From NCBI GenBank assembly GCA_910585275.1, contig CAJUCW010000001.1, positions 186,001 through 250,000 of the forward strand: 64,000 bases of DNA, written 5' to 3'. The stretch is from an uncultured Muribaculaceae bacterium. GTDB taxonomy: Bacteria; Bacteroidota; Bacteroidia; Bacteroidales; Muribaculaceae. Shown piece after piece: positions 26,549-35,895 of this stretch. The notes under the pieces were generated by a model. That model did no database searches. It was not told where the DNA came from and saw only the letters and a program-made list of their open reading frames with translations. How positions within the stretch are numbered: the stretch's first letter is position 1; the number at the start of each line of letters is the position of its first letter. The translations under genes and the position numbers were made by a program.

Positions 26549-28078
26549 ATGAGAGCTCTAATCAGCGTAAGCGATAAAACAGGAGTGGTGGAGTTTGCCA
26601 CCGCCCTCAAGAACCTCGGCTGGGAACTTATCGCCACGGGAGGCACCTTGAAGGTGCTCCGTGGTTCCGGTCTTGAGGTGCTCGACATCCAGGACGTGAC
26701 CGGATTTCCCGAAATCTGCGAAGGCCGTGTGAAAACACTTCATCCCAAAGTGCATGGCGGTCTCCTCGCACGCCGCGACAGCGACGACCACATGGCACAG
26801 CTTGCCGAAAACGGAATCCAGACAATCGAGATGGTTTGTGTAAACCTCTATCCTTTCGAAGCTACTATTGCCAAAGAGGGTGTCACAATGGAAGACGCGG
26901 TTGAGAACATCGACATAGGCGGACCCTCCATGCTCCGCAGCGCGGCAAAAAATTTCCGCGACGTCACCGTGGTTTGCGACCCTGCCGACTATGCCGGAAT
27001 CATCGAGGAGATTACAGCCAACGGCAATACGCACCCTGAAACGCGCCTCAAACTTTCGGCCAAGGCATACACCCATACAGCCCTCTACGACAGCCACATC
27101 GCCACATATATGCGCCGCCAGGCAGGTCTCGACGAGAAACTCTTCCTTGCTTTCGACGCTATCCAGACCCTCCGCTATGGCGAAAACCCGCATCAGGCAG
27201 CCACCTTCTACCGTGCTCCGGAAGAAGTTTCCTATTCTGTGGCACACGCCCGTCAGCTCGGAGGTAAAGAACTTAGCTACAACAACATCCAGGATGCCAA
27301 TGCCGCCCTTAACATCGTGCGCGAGTTCTCCGACCCTTTCTGCGTAGCACTCAAGCACATGAACCCGTGTGGCGCTGGAATCGGCAAAGACCTTCTCGAA
27401 GCGTGGACACGCGCATATGAAGCCGACAAGGTCAGCATCTATGGCGGAATCGTAGCCATGAACCGCCCCCTCACGGCAGAGGTGGCGCGTCTCATGAAAC
27501 CCATCTTCCTTGAAATCGTAATGGCTCCCGCGTTTGAGCCGGAAGCCCTCGAAGTGCTCGCTTCGAAGAAAAACCTCCGTCTCCTTGAAGTGACCATGGA
27601 CAATGTCAAGGCTCCGCAGAAACAATATGTAAGCGTCAACGGCGGACTTCTCGTGCAGGATTCCGACGTAGAATGCAAGGACATAACCGCCGACATGTGT
27701 GTCACCGAGCGCAAACCTACCGAAAAAGAACTCGAAGAGCTCGACTTCGGATGGAGAATCGTGAAACATGTGAAGAGCAACGCCATCGTAGTGGTTAAGG
27801 ACGGTGCAACGGCCGGTGTAGGAGCCGGACAGATGAACCGCGTCGGGTCTGCTGAAATCGCACTCGAAGAGGCTAAGGCCGCAGGTATTACCGAAGGTCT
27901 CGTGCTCGCCTCCGACGGGTTCCTCCCCTTCGGCGACACCGTGGAACTTGCATCGAAATACGGCGTGACGGCAATCGTGCAGCCGGGAGGAAGCATCCGC
28001 GACGAAGACTCTATCAAAGTGGCTAACGAGAAGGGCATAACGATGCTCTTCACAGGAATGCGTCATTTCAAGCATTGA
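26549..28078 (+). CDS. purH: Bifunctional AICAR formyltransferase / IMP cyclohydrolase
   Basis: 509 residues. The N-terminal MGS-like cyclohydrolase domain (1 to about 190) has ISVSDKTGVVEFA and RVKTLHPKVHGG. The AICAR formyltransferase domain has ALKHMNPCGAGIG (Lys-His about 269) and ends in TGMRHFKH. It catalyses the last two steps to IMP and uses 10-formyl-THF. The stop overlaps the purD start (TGATG). Confidence 0.97.
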   Translation: MRALISVSDKTGVVEFATALKNLGWELIATGGTLKVLRGSGLEVLDIQDVTGFPEICEGRVKTLHPKVHGGLLARRDSDDHMAQLAENGIQTIEMVCVNLYPFEATIAKEGVTMEDAVENIDIGGPSMLRSAAKNFRDVTVVCDPADYAGIIEEITANGNTHPETRLKLSAKAYTHTALYDSHIATYMRRQAGLDEKLFLAFDAIQTLRYGENPHQAATFYRAPEEVSYSVAHARQLGGKELSYNNIQDANAALNIVREFSDPFCVALKHMNPCGAGIGKDLLEAWTRAYEADKVSIYGGIVAMNRPLTAEVARLMKPIFLEIVMAPAFEPEALEVLASKKNLRLLEVTMDNVKAPQKQYVSVNGGLLVQDSDVECKDITADMCVTERKPTEKELEELDFGWRIVKHVKSNAIVVVKDGATAGVGAGQMNRVGSAEIALEEAKAAGITEGLVLASDGFLPFGDTVELASKYGVTAIVQPGGSIRDEDSIKVANEKGITMLFTGMRHFKH

Positions 28079-29337
28079 TGGCGATGGATAAAAACAAGAA
28101 AGTATTGGTGGTAGGCAGCGGCGGACGCTGTCATGCCATCGTGAAAGCCTTGAAACGTTCTCCGAGGGTGCAGAAGATTTTCTGCGCCCCCGGCAACGCC
28201 GGAATCGAAGAAGACGCCGAATGCGTGGCAATCGGTGTGGAAGACGTTGACAACCTGGTGAAGTTTGTAGGCGACAACGGAATCGACCTCACGGTGGTCG
28301 GCCCCGAAGCCGCACTTGCCGCCGGACTCGTCAATGCCCTTGAAGCGGCCGGCCACAAGGCGTTCGGTCCGACGAAAGAGGCTGCAAAGATTGAAAGCAG
28401 CAAGGAATTTGCCAAGCAGATAATGGCGAAATACGGAGTCCCCACTTCGGGCTACGAGGCGTTTGACGATTTCGATGCCGCTTGGGGCTACGTAAAAAAC
28501 CGTCCGCTTCCGGCCGTAATAAAATACGACGGACTCGCCGCCGGCAAGGGCGTTGTGGTGGCCATGAGCTATGATGAGGCTGAGGCCGCTCTTCGCGACA
28601 TGCTCCTCGATTCCAGTTTCGGAAAGGGTCGCGTAGTCGTGGAAGATTTCCTCGAAGGCCCGGAGTTCTCTTTCATGTGTGTGGTTTCGGGCCACAAGGT
28701 TTATCCGCTTGCAATGGCGCAAGACCATAAGCGTGCGTTCGACGGCGATAAAGGCCCCAACACCGGCGGCATGGGTGCATATTCGCCCGTACCGTTCGTC
28801 ACCGACGAAATCCGCGACATAGCTCTCAAAGAGATTATACAGCGCACCGCAGATGCACTCGTGGCAGAAGGTGTGCCGTTCAAGGGAGTGCTCTACGGCG
28901 GACTAATCCTCACCAAGGAGGGCCCGAAGGTAATAGAATTCAACGCTCGTTTCGGCGACCCGGAGACCGAAGTCGTTCTGCCACGTCTCGAAAGCGACTT
29001 CTACGACCTCGTGGAAGCTGCCGTGGAAGGTCTCGACTGCGAGACAAAATGGAGCGACGATGCTTATCTCGGCGTTGTGCTTGCCTCCGACGGTTATCCC
29101 GGATCATATGAGAAGGGCATGGAGATAAAAGGTCTTGAAAATGTCGATGCCGAAGTCTATCACATGGGCACAAAGCGCGAGGGAAGAAAGATTCTCACTG
29201 CCGGAGGCCGCGTGCTGATGGTGGTGGGCAAAGGCCGCACCATCTCCGAGGCCAACGAAGCGGCGAAAGCGGAAATCGCAAAAATCGACTGCCCCTCCCT
29301 TTTCCATCGCACCGACATCGGCAAAGCATCACTCTGA
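28078..29337 (+). CDS. purD: Phosphoribosylamine-glycine ligase (GAR synthetase)
   Basis: About 419 residues, ATP-grasp family. It starts MAMDKNKKVLVVGSGGRCHA at the ATG overlapping the purH stop. Conserved features are LTVVGPEAALAAGLVNALEA (about 75), YDGLAAGKGVVVA (about 150), QDHKRAFDGDKGPNTGGMGAYSP in the metal/ATP region (about 215) and FNARFGDPETEVVLPRL (about 288). It joins phosphoribosylamine and glycine. PurF, which supplies its substrate, is not in the window. Confidence 0.97.
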   Translation: MAMDKNKKVLVVGSGGRCHAIVKALKRSPRVQKIFCAPGNAGIEEDAECVAIGVEDVDNLVKFVGDNGIDLTVVGPEAALAAGLVNALEAAGHKAFGPTKEAAKIESSKEFAKQIMAKYGVPTSGYEAFDDFDAAWGYVKNRPLPAVIKYDGLAAGKGVVVAMSYDEAEAALRDMLLDSSFGKGRVVVEDFLEGPEFSFMCVVSGHKVYPLAMAQDHKRAFDGDKGPNTGGMGAYSPVPFVTDEIRDIALKEIIQRTADALVAEGVPFKGVLYGGLILTKEGPKVIEFNARFGDPETEVVLPRLESDFYDLVEAAVEGLDCETKWSDDAYLGVVLASDGYPGSYEKGMEIKGLENVDAEVYHMGTKREGRKILTAGGRVLMVVGKGRTISEANEAAKAEIAKIDCPSLFHRTDIGKASL

Positions 29338-29375
29338 ACAAATTTTAAAACATTAAATCAATTCTCATTTTAGAG

Positions 29376-30233
29376 ATGACAATAAGCGGAACCCAATTAG
29401 CTAAGGAACTGAAGCAAGACGTGGCTGCACGTGTTGCGGAAGTGAAAGAAAAATACGGACGCGCCCCTCATCTTGTGGTGATTCTTGTGGGAGAAGACCC
29501 TGCGAGCCAGTCATACGTGAAAGGTAAGGGACGCGACGCGGAAGAGGTAGGCTTCAAGAGCACCACCATCCGTCGCCCCGCCGACATCACCGAAGAGGAA
29601 CTCCTCGCGATGATTGCGGAGCTCAACGCCGACGACTCGGTTGACGGCGTGCTCGTGCAGCTGCCTCTCCCCCGCCACATCAATGAAGACAAGGTGATTG
29701 AAGCCATCTCCAAGGAAAAGGACGTTGACGGGTTCCACCCCGGCAACGTGGCATCGCTTTGGCAGAAACTACCCTGCACACTTCCCTGCACGCCGAAAGG
29801 TATCATCAAGCTCCTCGACAAGGCGGGAGTGCAGATTGAAGGCAAAAAAGCCGTTGTTATCGGACGTAGCAACATCGTAGGCCTCCCTGCCGCCAAGTTG
29901 CTTCTCGACCGCAACGCTACCGTCACTATGGCACACAGCCGCACTAAAGACCTCGCTAAAATCGCCTCGGAAGCCGACATTCTCGTGGTGGCGATAGGCC
30001 GCCCCCGTTTCGTCACTGCCGACATGGTAGGCGAAGGCGCGGCGGTAATCGATGTGGGCGTGAACCGTGATCCCGAGACAGGCAAACTCTGCGGCGACGT
30101 GGATTTCGACGCCGTCTGCGCAAAAGCTTCGGTCATTACCCCCGTGCCGGGCGGCGTGGGCCCCATGACACGTGCCTGTCTCATGGAAAACACACTGGAA
30201 TGTTTCATCCGCAAGATGGAAAACGGTAAATAA
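29376..30233 (+). CDS. folD: Methylenetetrahydrofolate dehydrogenase / cyclohydrolase
   Basis: 285 residues, FolD family. It has VGEDPASQSYVKGKGRDAEE with the catalytic Lys (about 52) and DGVLVQLPLPRHI (about 92). The nucleotide-binding loop is VVIGRSNIVGLPAA (about 160) and the C-terminus has PVPGGVGPMTRACLMENT (about 257). It converts methylene-THF to 10-formyl-THF, the one-carbon donor for PurN and PurH. Its position between purD and purB is a functional link. Confidence 0.96.
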   Translation: MTISGTQLAKELKQDVAARVAEVKEKYGRAPHLVVILVGEDPASQSYVKGKGRDAEEVGFKSTTIRRPADITEEELLAMIAELNADDSVDGVLVQLPLPRHINEDKVIEAISKEKDVDGFHPGNVASLWQKLPCTLPCTPKGIIKLLDKAGVQIEGKKAVVIGRSNIVGLPAAKLLLDRNATVTMAHSRTKDLAKIASEADILVVAIGRPRFVTADMVGEGAAVIDVGVNRDPETGKLCGDVDFDAVCAKASVITPVPGGVGPMTRACLMENTLECFIRKMENGK

Positions 30234-30262
30234 ATTACAAAACGATAAAACAACAATACAAC

Positions 30263-31561
30263 ATGATAGAAAGATATGGAAGGGATGTGATGCGCGAGGT
30301 CTGGACCGAGGAAAACAAATTCCGCGCGTATCTCAAGGTAGAACTCCTTGCCGCAGAGGCATGGAGGGAGCTTGGGGTGGTTCCCGCCGAAGACGTTGAG
30401 AAACTCAACGCCAAAGCTACGTTCAACATTGACCGCATCAAGGAAATAGAACTCCAGACGCGCCACGACATCGTTGCGTTCACCCGTACTGTCAGCGAGT
30501 CGCTCGGCGACGAACGCAAGTGGGTTCATTACGGCCTAACATCGACCGACGTGGTCGATACAGCCAACGGTTATCTTTTCAAGCAAGCCAACGAAATCCT
30601 TCTCAAGGATATCGAAGAATACATCGAGATGCTTAAGAAGCAAGCCATCCGCTTCAAAAAGCTCCCCTGCATCGGACGCACGCACGGCATCCATGCCGAC
30701 ATCACGTCGTTTGGCTTGAAATGGGTGCTCTGGCTTGCGGAGATGCGTCGCAACCTCGAGCGTTTCAAGGCTGCAGCAAGGGGTGTGGAAGTGGGCAAAA
30801 TCAGCGGTGCCGTCGGCAACTTCGCCAACATTCCCCCGTTTGTGCAGGACTACGTTTGCGAAAAACTTGGCATCGACAGTTCCGACATCAGCACACAGGT
30901 AATCCAGCGTGACCGCCATGCCTACTACATGGCTACGCTCGCCCTCATCGGTGCAAGCCTCGAACAGATGGCTCTCGAAGTGCGCAATCTGCAGCGCACG
31001 GAGGTACACGAAGTGGAGGAGGCCTTCGGCAAAGGACAGAAAGGCTCTTCCGCAATGCCCCACAAGCGCAACCCTGTAAGCAGTGAAAATATATGCGGAT
31101 GTGCGCGTGTGCTTCGCGGATACATGGCCACCGCATATGAGAACGTAGCCCTCTGGCACGAGCGCGACATCTCGCACTCAGCTACCGAACGCATCATTAT
31201 GCCCGACGCCACAATCCTTCTCGACTACATGCTCAACCGCATGAAAGGAATCCTTGAGAACCTCGTGGTGTTTGAAGACCAGATGATGGCAAACATCTAC
31301 CGCACCAACGGAGTGATTTTCGCTCAGCGCGTGATGAATGCACTCATCGACAAAGGCTTCGTGCGTGAAAAGGCTTACGACACCGTGCAGCCTATCGCAA
31401 TGAAAGCAATGAGCCTCGGAGCTTCTTATCAAGACCTTCTCAAGCAAGACCCCGTGGTGATGGGTGCGCTCTCAGAGGAAGAGCTTGACAACTGCTTCAC
31501 GCTCGACTACTATTTCAAAAATATCGACCACATCTACAAACGCAATAAATTAGAAGAATAA
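30263..31561 (+). CDS. purB: Adenylosuccinate lyase
   Basis: 432 residues of the fumarase/aspartase superfamily. The signature loop reads GSSAMPHKRNPVSSENICG (about 270). The catalytic-base His region is GRTHGIHADITSFGLK (about 135), and THYGLTSTDVVDTA-like HYGLTSTDVVDTA is at about 90. It acts twice in purine synthesis, on SAICAR and on adenylosuccinate. The last base of the stop is the first base of the purA ATG (TAATG). Confidence 0.96.
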   Translation: MIERYGRDVMREVWTEENKFRAYLKVELLAAEAWRELGVVPAEDVEKLNAKATFNIDRIKEIELQTRHDIVAFTRTVSESLGDERKWVHYGLTSTDVVDTANGYLFKQANEILLKDIEEYIEMLKKQAIRFKKLPCIGRTHGIHADITSFGLKWVLWLAEMRRNLERFKAAARGVEVGKISGAVGNFANIPPFVQDYVCEKLGIDSSDISTQVIQRDRHAYYMATLALIGASLEQMALEVRNLQRTEVHEVEEAFGKGQKGSSAMPHKRNPVSSENICGCARVLRGYMATAYENVALWHERDISHSATERIIMPDATILLDYMLNRMKGILENLVVFEDQMMANIYRTNGVIFAQRVMNALIDKGFVREKAYDTVQPIAMKAMSLGASYQDLLKQDPVVMGALSEEELDNCFTLDYYFKNIDHIYKRNKLEE

Positions 31562-32853
31562 TGTCGGAAAGATTAGTTGTCATCGGCTCCCAATGGGGCG
31601 ATGAAGGTAAAGGTAAAATTACCGACTATTTCGCATGCCGCGCCGATATGGTGGTGCGCTACCAGGGCGGGAACAATGCCGGACACAGCGTAATGTTCAA
31701 CGGCCACAAGTATTCGCTCCAGAGCATCCCATCCGGTATTTTCAACCCCAAGACCGTCAACGTCATGGGCAACGGCATGGTGGTTAACCCGGAATCCGTG
31801 CTCGTGGAGCTTCAGAAACTCCACGACCAGGGCGTCAACGATTATCAGCTCTTCATCTCCGACCGCGCAGCCATGGTGATGCCCTGGCATTCCGCGCTCG
31901 ACGGGGCTTACGAAGGGCTGAAAGGGGGCAAACTCATCGGAACCACAAAGAAAGGTATCGGCCCAGCATACAGCGACAAATATAGCCGCGTCGGACTCCG
32001 CATGGGCGACCTCCTCGAACCCGAATATTTTGCCGAAAGGCTCAAGGCGGCCCTCGAAGAGAAGAACATGGAATTGAATATGCTCGGACTTCCTACCTAC
32101 GATTTCCAGCAGGTTTATGACCGTTATATGGAAATCGCCAAGATTCTCGGTCCGCGCATAGTAGATACGTCAGACCTCATCAACAAGGCTCTCCTTACCG
32201 ATAAGAAAATTCTTTTCGAAGGGGCACAGGGCATGATGCTCTGCATAGACCACGGCACATACCCGTTCGTCACGTCTTCAACGCCGTCTTCGGCAAGCGT
32301 GCCTGTAGGGGCCGGCATCTCCCCGAAATGGATCGACAATGTCGTGGGTGTGGCCAAGGCTTACTGCACACGCGTTGGCGAGGGTCCCTTCCCCACCGAA
32401 CTCTTCGACGAGATTTCGCATGAAATTCGCGAACGCGGCCACGAATACGGCACCGTAACGGGACGCCCGCGCCGTGTGGGTTGGTTCGACGCCGTGGTGG
32501 CACGCTACACGAGCCGCCTCGCCGGCATCGACAACTGGGCGCTCATGCTCTTCGACGTGCTCTCGGGTCTCGACAAAGTGAAAATATGCACGCACTACGA
32601 ACTCGACGGAAAGATTATCGACACTCCGCCATCCACAATTTCGAAGCTCGCTCGCTGCAAGCCGGTATATGTGGAACTCGACGGCTGGAAGGAAGACATC
32701 ACCGGCGTGAAATCGTATGACGAACTTCCTGACAACGCCAAGGCATACGTGCGTAAAATCGAGGAACTCACCGGTGTGCCCGTAGGTGTGATTTCTGTAG
32801 GCCCCGACCGCACGCAGACCATCCTTATTTCCGAGAAACTGAAAAACTTCTAA
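31561..32853 (+). CDS. purA: Adenylosuccinate synthetase
   Basis: 430 residues, full length. GTP-binding and catalytic motifs are GSQWGDEGKGKITDYFA (residue 8), GGNNAGHSVMFNG (about 36, with the active His), GTTKKGIGPAYSDK (about 127) and TVTGRPRRVGWFD (about 298). It makes adenylosuccinate from IMP, aspartate and GTP, the branch to AMP. It is directly coupled to purB. Confidence 0.97.
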   Translation: MSERLVVIGSQWGDEGKGKITDYFACRADMVVRYQGGNNAGHSVMFNGHKYSLQSIPSGIFNPKTVNVMGNGMVVNPESVLVELQKLHDQGVNDYQLFISDRAAMVMPWHSALDGAYEGLKGGKLIGTTKKGIGPAYSDKYSRVGLRMGDLLEPEYFAERLKAALEEKNMELNMLGLPTYDFQQVYDRYMEIAKILGPRIVDTSDLINKALLTDKKILFEGAQGMMLCIDHGTYPFVTSSTPSSASVPVGAGISPKWIDNVVGVAKAYCTRVGEGPFPTELFDEISHEIRERGHEYGTVTGRPRRVGWFDAVVARYTSRLAGIDNWALMLFDVLSGLDKVKICTHYELDGKIIDTPPSTISKLARCKPVYVELDGWKEDITGVKSYDELPDNAKAYVRKIEELTGVPVGVISVGPDRTQTILISEKLKNF

Positions 32854-32883
32854 AAGTCCTAATCATTAACAAAACTATCGACA

Positions 32884-34356
32884 ATGTCATTCTTATCAGA
32901 AAAAGTAGCAGAAGAAGGCATGACGTTTGACGACGTCCTCCTCGTCCCGGCATATTCCGAGGTGACACCTAACATGGTGGAAGTGAAAACACGTTTCTCA
33001 CGCAATATCTCCCTCAACATTCCCGTGGTGTCTGCCGCCATGGACACCGTCACCGAGGCTGCCATGGCCATAGCCATAGCCCGGCAGGGTGGAATCGGCG
33101 TCATCCACAAGAACATGCCGATTGAAGCTCAGGCTGCCCAGGTGCGCAAAGTGAAACGTGCCGAAAGCGGAATGATTTTCGACCCCGTCACCATCACCCC
33201 GGAGCAGACCGTAGGCGACGCACAAAGAATGATGCATGAGAACCATATCGGCGGAATCCCGGTGGTTGACGCCGAAGGGAAGCTTGTGGGTATCGTCACC
33301 AACCGCGACCTCCGTTTCCAGACACAGGAGAATCTTCCAATCGCCGAGGTCATGACCAAAGACAATATCGTCACCACCACAAACCCTGACCTTGCGGAAG
33401 CTTCTCAGATTCTTCTTCGCCACAAAATCGAAAAACTTCCCGTGGTGGATAAGGACAACAAGCTTATTGGGCTTATCACATACCGCGACATCACAAAAAT
33501 ACAGGACTATCCCAAAGCATGCAAGGACTCCAAGGGCCGTCTCCGCGTGGCTGCGGGCGTGGGTGTCACGAGCGACACTCTTAAACGTGTGGAAGCCCTC
33601 GTGCATGCCGGAGTGGATGCCGTGGTAATCGATACTGCCCACGGCCATTCAGCCAACGTGGTCAACACTCTCAAGGCCGTGAAAGAGAAATTCCCGGAGA
33701 TTGACGTGCTCGTTGGCAATATCGCCACGGCAGAGGCCGCCGAATATCTTATCGCCAACGGTGCCGACGGAATAAAGGTGGGCATAGGCCCCGGTTCAAT
33801 CTGCACCACCCGCATAGTAGCCGGTGTAGGCGTGCCACAGCTCAGCGCCATCTTCAACTGCTCGCAGGTGGCCAAGAAGCACGGCGTGCCTGTAATCGGA
33901 GACGGCGGTCTCCGTTATTCGGGCGACGTGGTGAAAGCCATAGCCGCAGGCGCCGACTGCGTCATGATGGGCTCCATGCTCGCAGGCACAGAGGAGTCTC
34001 CCGGTGAAACCATCATCTACAACGGTCGTAAATTCAAGGCATACCGTGGCATGGGTTCCATCGAGGCAATGCAGGCAGGGTCGAAAGACCGCTATTTCCA
34101 GAGCGAAACCTGCGATTCGAGCAAGTTCGTACCGGAAGGAATCGTGGCGCGCGTACCCTACAAAGGCACACTCGCAGAGACAATCTACCAGCTCCTCGGA
34201 GGACTCCGTTCGGGCATGGGCTATTGCGGTGCAAAGGATATCGACTCGCTCCACAACGCCAAGTTCGTTCGCATCACCTCCGCAGGCGTTATCGAAAACC
34301 ATCCTCACGACGTGACAATCACCAAAGAGGCACCCAACTATTCACGAGGAGAATAA
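32884..34356 (+). CDS. guaB: IMP dehydrogenase
   Basis: 490 residues. The TIM-barrel catalytic domain is interrupted by two CBS domains (about 95-210; GGIPVVDAEGKLVGIVT and KLPVVDKDNKLIGLIT). The catalytic Cys is at residue 307 in GPGSICTTRIVAG. The mobile flap includes YRGMGSIEAM (about 387). It oxidises IMP to XMP with NAD+, the first step toward GMP. It lies 12 bp before guaA. Confidence 0.97.
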   Translation: MSFLSEKVAEEGMTFDDVLLVPAYSEVTPNMVEVKTRFSRNISLNIPVVSAAMDTVTEAAMAIAIARQGGIGVIHKNMPIEAQAAQVRKVKRAESGMIFDPVTITPEQTVGDAQRMMHENHIGGIPVVDAEGKLVGIVTNRDLRFQTQENLPIAEVMTKDNIVTTTNPDLAEASQILLRHKIEKLPVVDKDNKLIGLITYRDITKIQDYPKACKDSKGRLRVAAGVGVTSDTLKRVEALVHAGVDAVVIDTAHGHSANVVNTLKAVKEKFPEIDVLVGNIATAEAAEYLIANGADGIKVGIGPGSICTTRIVAGVGVPQLSAIFNCSQVAKKHGVPVIGDGGLRYSGDVVKAIAAGADCVMMGSMLAGTEESPGETIIYNGRKFKAYRGMGSIEAMQAGSKDRYFQSETCDSSKFVPEGIVARVPYKGTLAETIYQLLGGLRSGMGYCGAKDIDSLHNAKFVRITSAGVIENHPHDVTITKEAPNYSRGE

Positions 34357-34368
34357 CACACACTGAAT

Positions 34369-35895
34369 ATGGAAAAAATACTGATATTGGACTTCGGTTC
34401 GCAATACACCCAGCTGATAGCACGTCGTGTGCGTGAGCTCAACGTATATTGCGAAATCCATCCTTTCAACAAGATTCCGGAGCTCGACGGCGACGTGAAG
34501 GGAGTAATCCTGTCGGGGTCGCCCTCTTCCGTGCGCGATGCCGACGCTCCAAAGCCTGACCTTTCCGCCATCAAGGGGAAACTTCCGCTTCTTGGCGTAT
34601 GCTACGGAGCGCAGCTGCTCGCCTACGAGTATGGCGGCGACGTAGAGGGGGCGCCCTCCCGCGAATACGGACGTGCAATGCTCCGAGTGGTTGACCCCAT
34701 CGACTCGCTGATGCTCAACGTCCCCTCCCCCACTCAAGTGTGGATGAGCCACGGCGACACCATCACCAAACTTCCCGAAAACTACAGAATCATTGGTTCT
34801 ACGGAAAACGTGAAAGCCGCTGCCTATCACATAGAGGGTGAGAAGACATGGGGCATACAGTTCCATCCTGAGGTGTATCATTCCACCGATGGCAAACAGA
34901 TTCTCGCCAACTTCGTACTCGGCATCTGCGGATGTTCCGGCACATGGAGCCCGGCTTCGTTCATCGAGACCACGGTAGAAGAACTACGCCAGAAACTCGG
35001 CGACGACCGTGTCATCCTCGGTCTTTCGGGTGGTGTTGACTCCTCTGTGGCCGCAATGTTGCTCCACAAAGCAATCGGCGACCATCTCACATGTATCTTC
35101 GTCAACAACGGTCTTCTGCGCAAGAATGAGTTCGACGAGGTTCTCGACTCATACAAGCACATGGGACTCAACGTTATCGGTGTTGACGCAAGCGAGCGTT
35201 TCTATGCCGACCTCAAAGGCGTGACCGACCCCGAACAGAAGCGCAAGATTATCGGCAAGGACTTCGTGGAAGTGTTCAACGCCGAGGCGAAGAAGATAGA
35301 GGGCGCAAGCTGGCTCGCACAGGGCACCATCTACCCCGACGTAATCGAAAGCTGCTCCGTGAAAGGCCCGTCGGCCACTATCAAGAGCCACCACAATGTA
35401 GGAGGTCTCCCCAAAGAGATGAACCTCAAGATTGTCGAGCCGCTTCGTCTTCTCTTCAAAGATGAAGTGCGCCGCGTGGGCAAAGCCATGGATATGGATC
35501 CGCGTCTTCTTGGCCGTCACCCCTTCCCGGGTCCCGGACTTGGCATCCGCATCCTCGGGGAAGTCACCCCGGAGAAAGTGCGCGTGCTTCAGGAAGCCGA
35601 CGCCATCTTCATCAACGGACTCCGCAAGGAAGGGCTCTACGACTCCGTATGGCAGGCGGGGGTAATGCTCCTTCCAGTGCAGAGCGTAGGCGTGATGGGC
35701 GATGAAAGGACCTATGAGAGTTGCGTAGCGCTACGCGCCGTAATCTCAACCGACGGTATGACCGCCGACTGGGTACACCTCCCCTATGAATTCCTCGCCA
35801 ACGTCAGCAACGAAATCATCAACAAGGTACGCGGCGTGAACCGAGTAGTCTATGACATCTCCTCCAAACCGCCGGCCACAATCGAGTGGGAGTAA
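34369..35895 (+). CDS. guaA: GMP synthase (glutamine-hydrolysing)
   Basis: 508 residues. The class I glutaminase domain has Cys 78 in GVCYGAQLLA and GIQFHPEVYHS with the catalytic His (about 167). The ATP pyrophosphatase domain carries the P-loop LGLSGGVDSSVAA (about 220), and the C-terminal dimerisation domain ends SSKPPATIEWE. It converts XMP to GMP. It is the last gene of the cluster, and its final 46 bp overlap the 3' end of the convergent amidase gene. Confidence 0.97.
   Translation: MEKILILDFGSQYTQLIARRVRELNVYCEIHPFNKIPELDGDVKGVILSGSPSSVRDADAPKPDLSAIKGKLPLLGVCYGAQLLAYEYGGDVEGAPSREYGRAMLRVVDPIDSLMLNVPSPTQVWMSHGDTITKLPENYRIIGSTENVKAAAYHIEGEKTWGIQFHPEVYHSTDGKQILANFVLGICGCSGTWSPASFIETTVEELRQKLGDDRVILGLSGGVDSSVAAMLLHKAIGDHLTCIFVNNGLLRKNEFDEVLDSYKHMGLNVIGVDASERFYADLKGVTDPEQKRKIIGKDFVEVFNAEAKKIEGASWLAQGTIYPDVIESCSVKGPSATIKSHHNVGGLPKEMNLKIVEPLRLLFKDEVRRVGKAMDMDPRLLGRHPFPGPGLGIRILGEVTPEKVRVLQEADAIFINGLRKEGLYDSVWQAGVMLLPVQSVGVMGDERTYESCVALRAVISTDGMTADWVHLPYEFLANVSNEIINKVRGVNRVVYDISSKPPATIEWE

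Noticed and set aside
26558..28231. Long open frame opposite purH (557 codons)
   Set aside because: Shadow of a well-supported gene; no recognisable domains, and it crosses the purH/purD junction.
29468..30529. Open frame opposite folD and purB
   Set aside because: Serine-rich low-complexity translation antisense to two conserved genes.
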